From Alphaproteobacteria bacterium (GTDB taxonomy: Bacteria; Pseudomonadota; Alphaproteobacteria; CAAHEQ01; UBA3637): DNA of 45,781 bases. Position 1 is the first letter of the stretch, and each line of letters starts with the position of its first letter. Positions 9,622 to 18,366 of this stretch are shown here, piece by piece. The translations under genes were made by a program, and so were the position numbers. The stretch lies in assembly GCA_017467335.1 (NCBI GenBank), contig JAFTSJ010000021.1, positions 1-45,781 of the forward strand, given 5' to 3'. Under the pieces are notes generated by a model. It searched no databases. It was not told the origin of the DNA and saw only the letters and a program-made list of their open reading frames with translations.

Positions 9622-9957
9622 TTATTTTTTCAATGTGTAGATGCCGTCCTTTTGTTTTTCAAAAGTTTCCGTACCCCAATTATCCCAAGTAACCGTAATA
9701 AAATTTGGTTTTAATTCAAGAATTGTTGCGTAATCAACCATGTTTTTACGTTGAACACGACCGGCTTCATTTTCAACCGGAATAAGAACATCTTGCCATG
9801 CAGGATGTTTAACCGGAATATCATATGTTAAGGTTGGGGCATTTTTTAAACTTTTTTCAACGTTAATTGATTGGCTTTCTTGTTTGTATTGAGCATAATA
9901 TAAAATACCACCTGTCAATACACCTAAAATAGCAGCAGATAAAATAACAGTTTTCAT
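9622..9957 (-). CDS. Hypothetical small membrane-anchored protein
   Basis: A 111-aa product with an N-terminal hydrophobic segment (ILSAAILGVLTGGILYYA, residues 5-22) that could be an uncleaved signal anchor. The remainder is polar and probably periplasmic: a basic and acidic middle, then FITVTWDNWGTETFEK, a short beta-rich end. The ATG follows AAAAGGAGTCTGCT, a strong ribosome binding site, and the gene has its own terminator at 9565-9600. I recognise no family. It lies 61 bp downstream of another anchored small protein on the same strand. Confidence 0.75.
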   Translation of the reverse strand: MKTVILSAAILGVLTGGILYYAQYKQESQSINVEKSLKNAPTLTYDIPVKHPAWQDVLIPVENEAGRVQRKNMVDYATILELKPNFITVTWDNWGTETFEKQKDGIYTLKK

Positions 9958-10018
9958 AGCAGACTCCTTTTAAACAAAGTTATTATATGTATTTATTTAT
10001 AAAATGCAAGAGTTTTTA

Positions 10019-10399
10019 TTAAGGTAAAAACGGAATTTTGGCTTTAATAAAGCCACAATTCGGTAAAAAAGGAGAGTTTTTATTGCTATGTACCTTGTTT
10101 AATTTTAAGTCGAGATAGTCAATGGCCGTATCGTTTTGTTGGCAAGTTTCAACATATATAAAGGAAGAATGTAAATTTTGTTTTGTATTAAAGGAATCGG
10201 TTGTTGATTGAATACGCATTTTATCGTTATCAAAATCAGTTAATTCCCAATTCAATTTTTGATTTGGAATAGTGACCAGATTATTGATTTGATAAACCGG
10301 TGTTGAGGTGTTTTTTTTCTCTTTATTTGGCAAAATAAAAAGTAAAAAGAAAATTGTTAATAAAATAACACTGAAAATAAATAATATTGGTTTTATCAT
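10019..10399 (-). CDS. Hypothetical membrane-anchored protein (126 aa)
   Basis: The product opens with one strongly hydrophobic segment (residues 4-24), followed by a polar domain with two Cys (YVETCQQND and LPNCGFIKAK) that could form a disulfide if periplasmic. No family is recognised. Its ATG lies one base after the TAA of the 219-aa gene upstream (TAATATG arrangement), so translation is probably coupled. With fabD and the 219-aa gene it forms a minus-strand run of closely spaced genes. Confidence 0.7.
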   Translation of the reverse strand: MIKPILFIFSVILLTIFFLLFILPNKEKKNTSTPVYQINNLVTIPNQKLNWELTDFDNDKMRIQSTTDSFNTKQNLHSSFIYVETCQQNDTAIDYLDLKLNKVHSNKNSPFLPNCGFIKAKIPFLP

Positions 10400-10400
10400 A

Positions 10401-11060
10401 TTATCGTTTCTGGAAAAGCATACTTTTAGGCAGAATGGGTAAATTCATCATATAAACCCAGTTTTCATCAGTTGATACCGTTATTTCTTGTTGATTGTTC
10501 TTAAATAGGAATGAAGTCAAAAATTGTAAGTTATCAGGAATAAATTGCTGTGCAAAATCAGTTAAATAAATTGCTTTTCCTGTTAAATCAATTTCTTGTT
10601 TTTTTACACTGAACGTACCGGTTAATGTTGCCTGAAATTGGTTTTGTCGAATTATCAGGTTATGAATATCGGCTTTTTCGAACGAGCCCGATGCTGATAT
10701 TGTTATCTGTATGGGGTGATGAAGTTTCGTACTTGTGGGTGGATTTGTATTTAATGTGTAATTTCCGAGCAAATTGCTTTTAAACTGAACGTTTCCAAAT
10801 TCAAAAACAGAAAAAGAATTTGGCGTTTCTGTCGGTAATGTGAGGGATACGTTTTGAGCCGACACGCAAGCAGCCATAAAACAAATATCAGGTTTTAATT
10901 TTTCATAATTGAGATGAATGTAAGGTGGTAACATGCGATTAACGTTTTTCGGAAACTGTTCCACAATTTTATGTGATACATATCCGTATCCGATTTGCAA
11001 TAAAAATACGATGAATATAATGGTACTCAAAATAATGGTTTTTTTATGTTTTAACAGCAT
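10401..11060 (-). CDS. Hypothetical membrane-anchored beta-rich protein (219 aa)
   Basis: An N-terminal basic stretch and membrane segment (TIILSTIIFIVFLLQIGYGYV, about residues 8-28) precede a long beta-rich domain with alternating hydrophobic residues, for example VQFKSNLLGNYTLN and IQITISASGSFEKADIHN. The layout resembles the periplasmic DUF2125/AsmA-like proteins of alphaproteobacteria, but I cannot confirm membership by eye. Two Cys lie close together (DICFMAACVSA). It is 17 bp downstream of fabD and one base upstream of the next gene, so it is likely in the fabD transcript. Confidence 0.7.
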   Translation of the reverse strand: MLLKHKKTIILSTIIFIVFLLQIGYGYVSHKIVEQFPKNVNRMLPPYIHLNYEKLKPDICFMAACVSAQNVSLTLPTETPNSFSVFEFGNVQFKSNLLGNYTLNTNPPTSTKLHHPIQITISASGSFEKADIHNLIIRQNQFQATLTGTFSVKKQEIDLTGKAIYLTDFAQQFIPDNLQFLTSFLFKNNQQEITVSTDENWVYMMNLPILPKSMLFQKR

Positions 11061-11077
11061 GTTACCATCCGATAAAA

Positions 11078-12025
11078 TTATTGGAAAAAGGCTAATCCTT
11101 GTGTAACGGTTTCCGGTGTTCCGATTGAAATTGAACGTGTATCAGGATTGATTCGTTTGACTAATCCGCTTAATACTTTACCATTGCCACATTCAACAAA
11201 ATCACAGATACCTTTTGATACCATATATTGAACGGATTCGGTCCAACGAACAGAACCGGTTATTTGTAAAACAAGTAATTCCTTGATTTGTTCGGGATTT
11301 TGTTCAAATTCAGCCGTGATGTTGGCAACGACGGGAACGGTGGGTTTTGCAAAGGTAATTTCATGTAAAACTGTTTTCATTTTTTCTTCGGCTTCTTTCA
11401 TTAAAGGACTATGAAATGGTCCGGAAACAGGTAATTTAACAGCTTTTCGAGCCCCGCTGGCCGTTGCTAAAGCAATGGCTCGGTCAACGGAACTTGTATG
11501 ACCGCTGATAACAATTTGTCCGGGGCAATTATCATTGGCAATGACGCATTTATCATTTTCTTGAGAGGCTTCAATCACAATTTTTGAAACATCTTTTATG
11601 TTTAATCCTAAAATGGCAGCCATGGCTCCCGGATTTTTTAAAGCCGCATCCTGCATAGCTAATCCACGAACACGTAACAATTTGGCCGTATCAGAAATAT
11701 TTAACACGCCGGCAGCACATAATGCACTATATTCACCTAATGAATGTCCCGCTACGCATGAGACCATTTTATGTAATGGTTTTCCCATTTCTTGTTCTAA
11801 AACACGAACAACAGCCATGCTGACAGCCATAATAGCCGGTTGAGCATTTTGGGTTTGTGTTAATTCAGCCATATCTCCGCTAAACATTAAGTCTGAAAGT
11901 TTAAATGAAAGTGCATCATCAACTTCTTGAAAAACATGTCTTGCGATAGAAAAACGATTGGCTAATTCCAACCCCATTCCGATTGTTTGAGACCCTTGAC
12001 CCGGAAAAATAAAAGCAGTTGTCAT
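11078..12025 (-). CDS. fabD: Malonyl CoA-acyl carrier protein transacylase FabD
   Basis: Transfers malonyl from CoA to ACP to supply fatty-acid elongation. The 315-aa product has the N-terminal FIFPGQGSQ motif, the nucleophile S95 in AGHSLGEYSAL, R120 (LLRVRGLAMQ) and H205 (SGPFHSPLM), the expected Ser-Arg-His set. The ATG follows AAGAAAGGATATAACA. It is unusual that no fabH, fabG, acpP or plsX gene is adjacent; instead two unknown anchored proteins follow. It is divergent from murJ across a 112-bp gap. Confidence 0.96.
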   Translation of the reverse strand: MTTAFIFPGQGSQTIGMGLELANRFSIARHVFQEVDDALSFKLSDLMFSGDMAELTQTQNAQPAIMAVSMAVVRVLEQEMGKPLHKMVSCVAGHSLGEYSALCAAGVLNISDTAKLLRVRGLAMQDAALKNPGAMAAILGLNIKDVSKIVIEASQENDKCVIANDNCPGQIVISGHTSSVDRAIALATASGARKAVKLPVSGPFHSPLMKEAEEKMKTVLHEITFAKPTVPVVANITAEFEQNPEQIKELLVLQITGSVRWTESVQYMVSKGICDFVECGNGKVLSGLVKRINPDTRSISIGTPETVTQGLAFFQ

Positions 12026-12061
12026 TGTTATATCCTTTCTTGTTTAATTAAACTGTCGCTC

Positions 12062-12067
12062 ATTATA
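12062..12067 (-). promoter_or_regulatory. Possible -10 box of fabD
   Basis: A perfect TATAAT on the minus strand lies 36 bp upstream of the fabD ATG. No good -35 is seen at 16-18 bp, so this is a partial call. Confidence 0.35.
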
Positions 12068-12102
12068 CACACTTTGAAAAAAAAAGGAAGTGTCTTTTTT
12101 AC

Positions 12103-12131
12103 TTGTAAATAAATTTTAAATATTTTATACT
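12103..12131 (+). promoter_or_regulatory. Promoter of murJ, predicting a leaderless transcript
   Basis: TTGTAA (12103-12108), a 17-bp spacer and TATACT (12126-12131). The murJ ATG begins 6 nt after the -10 box, at the expected start point of transcription, and no ribosome binding site precedes it. Confidence 0.5.
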
Positions 12132-12137
12132 TTTCAT

Positions 12138-13730
12138 ATGGCACTGATAAAATCAATTTTAACGGTTGGCGGAGGTACGGCTATCAGTCGTGTCCTTGGG
12201 TTTGTCCGTGATATTTTAATCGCTCGTTTTTTAGGAGCGAGCATGATGGCCGATGCTTTTTTCGTGGCATTACGGTTTCCGAATTTATTTCGGTCATTAT
12301 TTGCCGAAGGAACATTGAATGTTGCTTTTGTTCCATTGTTATCGGGCGAATTGCATGAAAAAGGTCCTAAACATGCACGGGTTTTTGCTCGTTCAGTTTT
12401 TAGTTTTTTATTTTATGTCTTGTTAATTTTTACGGTTGTTATGGAAATATTGATGCCGAATTTAATGTTTCTGTTTGCTCCCGGATTTGAAGATATTGCC
12501 GGAAAATTAACGTTGACGACAACTTTAAGCCGTATTACTTTCCCGTTTTTGTTATGTGTATCTCTTGTTTCTTTGTTTGCCGGTATGTTGAATGCCGTTG
12601 GTAAATTTTGGGCGGCGGCTTTTACTCCAACTATTTTAAATGCCGTGATGATTTTATCTTTATTTGTCATTACGCCATTTATCAATAATCCGTATGCACC
12701 GGCATATGCTTTATCATATGGTGTACTTATTGCCGGTTTAATTGAGTTTTGTTTTTTATTGTGGCATGTACGTAAAGCAGGATTGGCTATCGGATTGATT
12801 AACCCGATAAGAGCTTTATGTCATGTATCTGCCGGTGTTAAAACTCTTCTTCGTAAGATGGCTCCCGGTGTTTTGGGGTCCGGTGTCTATCAAATTAACT
12901 TGTTTTTTGATACATTACTTGTTTCTTTTGTCGGAGCAGGGGCTATTTCTTGGTTAAATTATGCCCATCATTTGTTTCAATTGCCGATTGGTATTATCGG
13001 AACAGCGATTGGTACGGCATTATTGCCTGTTCTTTCCCGCCATATTAAAATGAGAGAATTGGAACAGGCAACAACTCAATTGAATCGGGCATTGGAAATT
13101 TCTTTGGCTATGTCAACAGCTTCAATGGTTGGGTTAATGTGTTTGGCTGAACCGATTGTACGTATTTTGTTTGAAAGAGGTGCTTTTACATCTGATGATT
13201 CATTACATACGGCACTGGCTTTGATTGTTTTTGCGATTGGATTACCGGCTTATATGTTAACAAAAACAGTATCTCCCTTCTTTTATGCACGAGGTGATAC
13301 ATCAACACCGGTTAAAATTGCTGTTATCGGTGTTATTTTGAATGCTGTTTTGGCTATTATTCTTATGCAATTTTGGGGATATATCGGTATTGCTTTGGCA
13401 ACAGGTATTGTTGTATGGATTAACGCCGGACAATATATTGTACGCCTATATTTGAAAGGGGACGTATGTTTGGATAAATTAGCCCGGTATCGATTACCTC
13501 GTATTTTGGTATCAGCCGTTATAATGGGTGTTTTTTTAAATATATCTCAAATGATTTTAACATATTATTTTCCACATTGGCGTACACAAAGTTCCGTTTT
13601 TTCCGGTATTGTCTTGTTCGGTCTAATCGGTATGGCTGTTTGTGTTTACGGTTGCTCTATTATTTTAACAAAAAGTGTTGTTTGGCAGGATGTAAAAAGC
13701 TTGCTTCGCCGTTCGAAATCGGATAAATAG
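12138..13730 (+). CDS. murJ: Lipid II flippase MurJ (MviN family)
   Basis: Flips lipid II across the inner membrane for peptidoglycan synthesis. The 530-aa product shows the MOP/MATE-like fold with about 14 membrane segments. Family motifs: GGGTAISRVLGFVRDILIAR in the first segment, ADAFFVALRFPNLFRSLFAEG and FVPLLS (residues about 38-75), and a later RALEISLAMSTAS. The conserved Arg residues of the central cavity (SRVLGFVRD and PNLFR) are present. No Shine-Dalgarno precedes the ATG; the promoter -10 is only 6 nt away. The Bax-like gene follows after 11 bp. Confidence 0.96.
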   Translation: MALIKSILTVGGGTAISRVLGFVRDILIARFLGASMMADAFFVALRFPNLFRSLFAEGTLNVAFVPLLSGELHEKGPKHARVFARSVFSFLFYVLLIFTVVMEILMPNLMFLFAPGFEDIAGKLTLTTTLSRITFPFLLCVSLVSLFAGMLNAVGKFWAAAFTPTILNAVMILSLFVITPFINNPYAPAYALSYGVLIAGLIEFCFLLWHVRKAGLAIGLINPIRALCHVSAGVKTLLRKMAPGVLGSGVYQINLFFDTLLVSFVGAGAISWLNYAHHLFQLPIGIIGTAIGTALLPVLSRHIKMRELEQATTQLNRALEISLAMSTASMVGLMCLAEPIVRILFERGAFTSDDSLHTALALIVFAIGLPAYMLTKTVSPFFYARGDTSTPVKIAVIGVILNAVLAIILMQFWGYIGIALATGIVVWINAGQYIVRLYLKGDVCLDKLARYRLPRILVSAVIMGVFLNISQMILTYYFPHWRTQSSVFSGIVLFGLIGMAVCVYGCSIILTKSVVWQDVKSLLRRSKSDK

Positions 13731-13741
13731 GAGATAAAAAA

Positions 13742-14689
13742 ATGAAACAAAGTACAAAGATACGGTTGGTTTTTTTTGTCGGAATGGTGGTATTGACATT
13801 CGGTTGTTATTATTTTTTTCTTCATTATGAATATAATAAAAACCGTACAATACCCTCTGTAAAACCAATTGAAACAAATTCAATGTCATTTGACACACAG
13901 AAAGCCATTCAAAAAGCCCTGACAAATTCGGAAGAAATTATTTTAACAAACCCGACAAAAGCAGATATTGTTAAGGCCTATCAGGGAATAACGATGATTG
14001 ATATTCCTCATGTTTTTGTTGATAAATTACCGGATGATTGGACAATAGAAACTGTATCGGATAAAACGTTATTTCTGAAGATTATAACTGCTCTGATACT
14101 TCGTTCAAATGAAAAAATTGAACGGGAACGATATGTTCTTCAATTATTACAGGAAAAAAACTTAAAACACATTCCTTGGAACGATGAAGAAAAAATGTTT
14201 TTTAATCAAATGGTTGAAAAATACGATGCTGTTTTGAAAAAAAATGATTATGGGCGTTTGAGTGAATTGATTGATAAAATAAATATTATTCCTCCGTCAA
14301 TAGCTGTTGCTCAGGCAATTTTAATAACCGATTGGGGTCAGAAAAATAAAAAATCACCGTATGGAGAATATGCGTGGAAAGGTGAAGAAGCCTATGTCCC
14401 GATTGAATTTGATTCATTAACAAAAGCAACGGATAGTTTTGCATTACAGATTAACTCTCGTTCTCAACTGTTTCAGTTTCGTGAAATTCGGCGTAGGTTA
14501 ATACCTTTGGTTCGGGACAGATATATCAGTTTAGATTTGGTAGATAATATGGATAAATACATGGAATGGGATACACGCTATATTCAAAATTTGGCACGTG
14601 TGTATCAATATGGTATGATTAAAGAATTAGATCATGCCTGTTTTAAAGGAGAATGTCAACTTAAAGAAACAAAGCCTCTTTTTAATTAA
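13742..14689 (+). CDS. Bax-like (glucosaminidase-fold) protein with altered catalytic motif
   Basis: A 315-aa product with an N-terminal membrane anchor (residues 8-27). The rest follows the Bax family: IPHVFVDKLPDDW (88-100), TLFLKIITALILRSNEKI (109-126), PPSIAVAQAILITDWG (184-199), and FDSLTKATDSFALQINSRSQLFQFREIRR. Bax is related to FlgJ/GH73 peptidoglycan glucosaminidases. The catalytic Glu of that motif (AQAAxEsGWG) is replaced by I195, and the Gly before Trp by D197, so hydrolase activity is doubtful. The ATG follows AATAGGAGATAAAAA. Eleven bp downstream of murJ, it may still act in wall metabolism as a binding protein. Confidence 0.78.
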   Translation: MKQSTKIRLVFFVGMVVLTFGCYYFFLHYEYNKNRTIPSVKPIETNSMSFDTQKAIQKALTNSEEIILTNPTKADIVKAYQGITMIDIPHVFVDKLPDDWTIETVSDKTLFLKIITALILRSNEKIERERYVLQLLQEKNLKHIPWNDEEKMFFNQMVEKYDAVLKKNDYGRLSELIDKINIIPPSIAVAQAILITDWGQKNKKSPYGEYAWKGEEAYVPIEFDSLTKATDSFALQINSRSQLFQFREIRRRLIPLVRDRYISLDLVDNMDKYMEWDTRYIQNLARVYQYGMIKELDHACFKGECQLKETKPLFN

Positions 14690-14701
14690 GGATGCCGAAA
14701 A

Positions 14702-14737
14702 TAAAAAAAGAGCAATAAAAATATTGCTCTTTTTTTG
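14702..14737. terminator. Bidirectional terminator between bax-like gene and tyrS
   Basis: Stem AAAAGAGCAAT (14706-14716) pairing with ATTGCTCTTTT (14723-14733), 6-nt loop, A-tract on one side and T-tract on the other, between convergent genes. Confidence 0.85.
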
Positions 14738-14748
14738 TATCTGTTTTC

Positions 14749-15951
14749 TTATTTTAAAGTAAAGAAACCTCGTTTTCCCATTTTTAGTTTTATTTCTGAA
14801 CCGTTATTATGTAAAACATAGGCAATATCATTTATTTTTTCTCCATCGACAGAGATACCGCCTCCTTCGATTAAACGCCGAATGTTCGATTTGCTTTGAT
14901 TTAGTAAGTGAACACCTAAATCAACAAGAGTGATGGTTTGATTGTTTGGTAAATCTTGCCATAAAACTTCTGTAAATTCTTTAGAATCCAACCCTTTTTG
15001 TTGTACTTGTTTATAAAAGAAATCAGAAGCTTCTTGTGCCGATTCTTTATCGTGATATTGTTCAACAATGTTGAAAGCAATTTTCTTTTTAATTTCCATC
15101 GGATTGACAGTGTTGTTTTTAAAATCAGCAATAATATCGGCTTTTTCGGCCGGAGTCCAACTTGTTGTCAATTCAACCCATTCAGGAATTAAAAAATCAG
15201 GGATAGACATTGTTTTGCCGAACATATCATGAGGATGTTCCGTCAATCCGATGTAATTACCTTTGGATTTGCTCATTTTAATATGACCGTCTAAACCACA
15301 AAGTAATGGCATCGTCAAAACAGTTTGACCGTTCATTCCCATACTTTCTTGTAAAGATTTACCACATAAACAGTTGAGTAATTGATCTCGTCCACCAAAT
15401 TCAATATCTGCTTTAATGGCTACGGAATCATAACCTTGAATAATCGGATAAATCAATTCATGTAAAGCAATGGGGGCATTATTTTCATATCTGTTTCTGA
15501 AATCTTCCCGTTGCATCATTTGTGATAATGTTGCTTGTGTCAATAATTTTAAAATTTCGGCAAAGTTCATTTTTCCTAACCAATCATTATTAAAATGGAT
15601 ATGAATTTTTGTGGTATCAAAAATTTTAGACAGTTGAGCAACATATGTATCTGCATTTTTTTGGACTTCTTCCGGTGTTAATGGCGGACGTGTAGCATTT
15701 CGACCGGATGGGTCACCAACCAAAGCCGTAAAATCACCGACAATTAAATGAATTTCATGACCGGCTTCCATAAACTCACGAATTTTCTTTAAGGCAACAG
15801 CATGACCTAAATGTAAATCAGGAGCAGTCGGATCCATACCGAATTTAATAATTAAGGGTCTGTTTTCTTTTTTAGATAATGCTAATTTTTCTTCGAGTCC
15901 TTTGGCGGGGACAATATTTTCAATACCATGTGCTAATTTTTGTTCAATCAT
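14749..15951 (-). CDS. tyrS: Tyrosine--tRNA ligase
   Basis: Class I synthetase charging tRNA-Tyr. The 400-aa product has KFGMDPTAPDLHLGHAVAL with the HIGH-type signature HLGH at 47-50, the KMSKS loop at 225-229 (DGHIKMSKSKGNYIG), and a C-terminal S4-type RNA-binding domain (SKSNIRRLIEGGGISVDGE, about 353-371). The GMDPTAPDLHLGH form is typical of the TyrZ-like branch. The ATG is preceded by AAAGGAAAAAAA. It lies 12 bp downstream of cckA on the minus strand, an unusual but probably co-transcribed pair. Confidence 0.95.
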   Translation of the reverse strand: MIEQKLAHGIENIVPAKGLEEKLALSKKENRPLIIKFGMDPTAPDLHLGHAVALKKIREFMEAGHEIHLIVGDFTALVGDPSGRNATRPPLTPEEVQKNADTYVAQLSKIFDTTKIHIHFNNDWLGKMNFAEILKLLTQATLSQMMQREDFRNRYENNAPIALHELIYPIIQGYDSVAIKADIEFGGRDQLLNCLCGKSLQESMGMNGQTVLTMPLLCGLDGHIKMSKSKGNYIGLTEHPHDMFGKTMSIPDFLIPEWVELTTSWTPAEKADIIADFKNNTVNPMEIKKKIAFNIVEQYHDKESAQEASDFFYKQVQQKGLDSKEFTEVLWQDLPNNQTITLVDLGVHLLNQSKSNIRRLIEGGGISVDGEKINDIAYVLHNNGSEIKLKMGKRGFFTLK

Positions 15952-15963
15952 TTTTTTTCCTTT

Positions 15964-18126
15964 CTATTTTTGAAGCACTTCTTTGACTTTATTTAATAAT
16001 TGATTTAATTCAAAAGGTTTTGCCAGAAAATCTAAATCATTGTTTTCGGTTGAACCATGACGAGCCATATCTTCGGAATAACCACTCATCAGTAATGATT
16101 TCATATTCGGATAAGCTTCACGGGTTTTTCTGATTAACGTTTCCCCATCCATTCCCGGCATAATCATATCGGTTAATAATAAATCAAAATCAGACCGTTC
16201 GGATAAAATATTTAAGGCTTGTTCAGCATTGGCACATTCCGTTACTTTAAAGCCCTTTGATTTTAAAACGCGTGAGGCTACCAACCGAACACCGTCTTCA
16301 TCATCAACCAATAAAATAGATGGTGTCTGAACCGGTGCAAACACAGGCCGAACCGGTTTATATGTTGTCGTAATCCCCGGGTCTTCTTCAATTCGGGGGA
16401 GATAAATAATAAAGGTTGTTCCGATATTTTTTTCACTATCAACAGAAATATATCCGCCAACACCACGAATAACGCCATAAACCGTTGATAAGCCTAACCC
16501 TGTACCCGAACCGGTTGAACCACCCTTTGTCGTAAAAAACGGTTCAAAAATATGAGGTAAATGTTCCGGCGAAATACCACATCCGGTATCAGATACAATA
16601 ATTTTAATATAATCACCTGCCTGTATCATATCGTTACCGCACGGTTTTGCTTTTTTAAGCTTTTCTTTGGTTGCCGTAATACGTAGAATGCCCCCGTTTT
16701 TCATGGCATCTTTAGCATTAACTGCTAAATTAAGAAAAATTTGTGTCAGTTGATTGGGATCTATTTTAACCCATCCGAGTTTTCGTTTTAAGTCGGTTTT
16801 TAACGTAACAAACGGAGCAATACTTCGTTGTAATAAGGCAGATAAATCAACAAAGGCATCGTGAAAATTAAGCACTTGAATTTTGCTGGGTTGTTTGCGT
16901 GAAAATGTGAGCAATTGTCCGACTAATCCGGAGGCCTTATTCGCATTTCCTTTAATTTGCATAATATCTAAAAAAGACGGATCATTCACCTTATGACGCT
17001 GTAATAATAAATCACAAAATCCGATAATGGCTGTCAATAAATTATTAAAGTCGTGAGCAACACCGCCGGCTAATTGACCGATTGCCTGCATTTTTTGAGC
17101 ATGTGCAAACTGAACTTCCAAATTTTTACGTTCACTTGCATCAATTAAATATAAAATAAAAGCATCTTTTTCTTTGGTTGTAAAACCGATATAGACATTA
17201 AATGTTTTACTGCCTAATTCAGGTGCCGTAATCATCTCTAAATATTCATTTTTAGTTGAACCGTTGAGTAGTTTGTTAAAACGGTTTTCTAATAGTTCCT
17301 GTGTGTTTTCAGAAAACAAAAAACTGATATTCAGATGATTAAATGAATCGGTTTCATTGGTTTTAAACGTGTTTAAAAACGCATTGTTTGTATAGACAAT
17401 TCGATGTTCTAACGCATCAACCACAACGGTTGGTAACGGTGATTCTTGAAAAATATGCTCATCAACGGATGGAGCCACAATACGCATTGGCTCAATCAAT
17501 CCGGAAAAAAAAGTTGCATTGCCAATTTCAAACGGGCGTTGAGATACATTGTATGGAATAATATTATTTTTAATTTTAAAATATGTTATCCCATTCCAAT
17601 AACCGTGAAAATCCGGAGCGTTTTCATCAATGTATTCAGATAAAAAGTGATCCAAAATATTTTTATATTCTTCTTGAAATAACGTGCAAAAAGAACGATT
17701 AACATAAACCAACTTTCCGTTTTTATCTGCCAAATAAACGGGATGAACAAACGTGCTTAATACATCAGACATAAAATCCAATTGTCGGACAATGCTGTTG
17801 TGAATAGCAAATTCAGGCGTTTTATCTTTGGCCGTAATCAATAATCCTTTGGGTAGTTTTCGAATGGATATTTGATAAATATTTTCAGATGTTTTGATTT
17901 CGGTTTCAATAGGGGCAAATGTGCAAAAAGCATCAATTAATTTTTGAACACTTTGTGTGTCATCTGTATCATTCAAAAAAGAAAACGGGTTTTCTTTGGT
18001 TCCGAATAAAGTTTTCCCCTTTGGATTACTGGCAATAACCCGATTTTTAAACGACCGAATCTGACGGGCATCATCTTCGGCATTCAGTAAAGTTTCATAA
18101 ATTTTTTTTGTACTGTTTTCAAACAT
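15964..18126 (-). CDS. cckA: CckA-type hybrid sensor histidine kinase
   Basis: Likely the top kinase/phosphatase of the CckA-ChpT-CtrA cell-cycle phosphorelay of alphaproteobacteria. Counting from the upstream GTG at 18162: two PAS-like domains (about 130-230 and 235-345), the HisKA site with H370 in LAGGVAHDFNN, the HATPase with NLAVNAKDAM, DTGCGI and GSGTGLGLSTVYG, and a receiver with D665 in LLLTDMIMPGMDG. Caulobacter CckA has two N-terminal membrane segments; none is visible here, so this version looks soluble. I choose ATG 18126 (720 aa) because an extended -10 (TGCTATGAT) ends 6 nt before it; neither start has a ribosome binding site. The assignment to CckA rather than another hybrid kinase rests on these signature segments. 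Confidence 0.82.
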   Translation of the reverse strand: MFENSTKKIYETLLNAEDDARQIRSFKNRVIASNPKGKTLFGTKENPFSFLNDTDDTQSVQKLIDAFCTFAPIETEIKTSENIYQISIRKLPKGLLITAKDKTPEFAIHNSIVRQLDFMSDVLSTFVHPVYLADKNGKLVYVNRSFCTLFQEEYKNILDHFLSEYIDENAPDFHGYWNGITYFKIKNNIIPYNVSQRPFEIGNATFFSGLIEPMRIVAPSVDEHIFQESPLPTVVVDALEHRIVYTNNAFLNTFKTNETDSFNHLNISFLFSENTQELLENRFNKLLNGSTKNEYLEMITAPELGSKTFNVYIGFTTKEKDAFILYLIDASERKNLEVQFAHAQKMQAIGQLAGGVAHDFNNLLTAIIGFCDLLLQRHKVNDPSFLDIMQIKGNANKASGLVGQLLTFSRKQPSKIQVLNFHDAFVDLSALLQRSIAPFVTLKTDLKRKLGWVKIDPNQLTQIFLNLAVNAKDAMKNGGILRITATKEKLKKAKPCGNDMIQAGDYIKIIVSDTGCGISPEHLPHIFEPFFTTKGGSTGSGTGLGLSTVYGVIRGVGGYISVDSEKNIGTTFIIYLPRIEEDPGITTTYKPVRPVFAPVQTPSILLVDDEDGVRLVASRVLKSKGFKVTECANAEQALNILSERSDFDLLLTDMIMPGMDGETLIRKTREAYPNMKSLLMSGYSEDMARHGSTENNDLDFLAKPFELNQLLNKVKEVLQK

Positions 18127-18132
18127 GGCAAC

Positions 18133-18161
18133 ATCATAGCAGGACTTTTTAGGAAAATCCA
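18133..18161 (-). promoter_or_regulatory. Candidate extended -10 promoter of cckA
   Basis: On the minus strand TGC precedes TATGAT (18133-18138), with a poor -35 (TGGATT, 18156-18161) at 17 bp. The ATG at 18126 begins 6 nt after the -10, as at murJ and uvrC. If correct, the GTG at 18162 cannot be the main start. Confidence 0.4.
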
Positions 18162-18308
18162 CAAAAAATGTGTTTATATTTTAAAAAAATAAATTTATTT
18201 ATTTGTTGATTGTTTTATGTCTTGTGAAAATTTTTAAAAGCATTGTAAAATTGATAAAAATAATGCATTTTATATGCGAAAAAAACATCGTTTAATTGTA
18301 AAGAATGA

Positions 18309-18336
18309 TTGACATTTTTAAAAATATTGTTATAGT
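18309..18336 (+). promoter_or_regulatory. Promoter of the ruvB-tol operon
   Basis: A perfect TTGACA (18309-18314), a 16-bp spacer and TATAGT (18331-18336) with an extended TG one base upstream. About 30 bp separate it from the ruvB ATG. Confidence 0.7.
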
Positions 18337-18366
18337 TTGAACTATTAAACGGAAAGAAAGAATATT

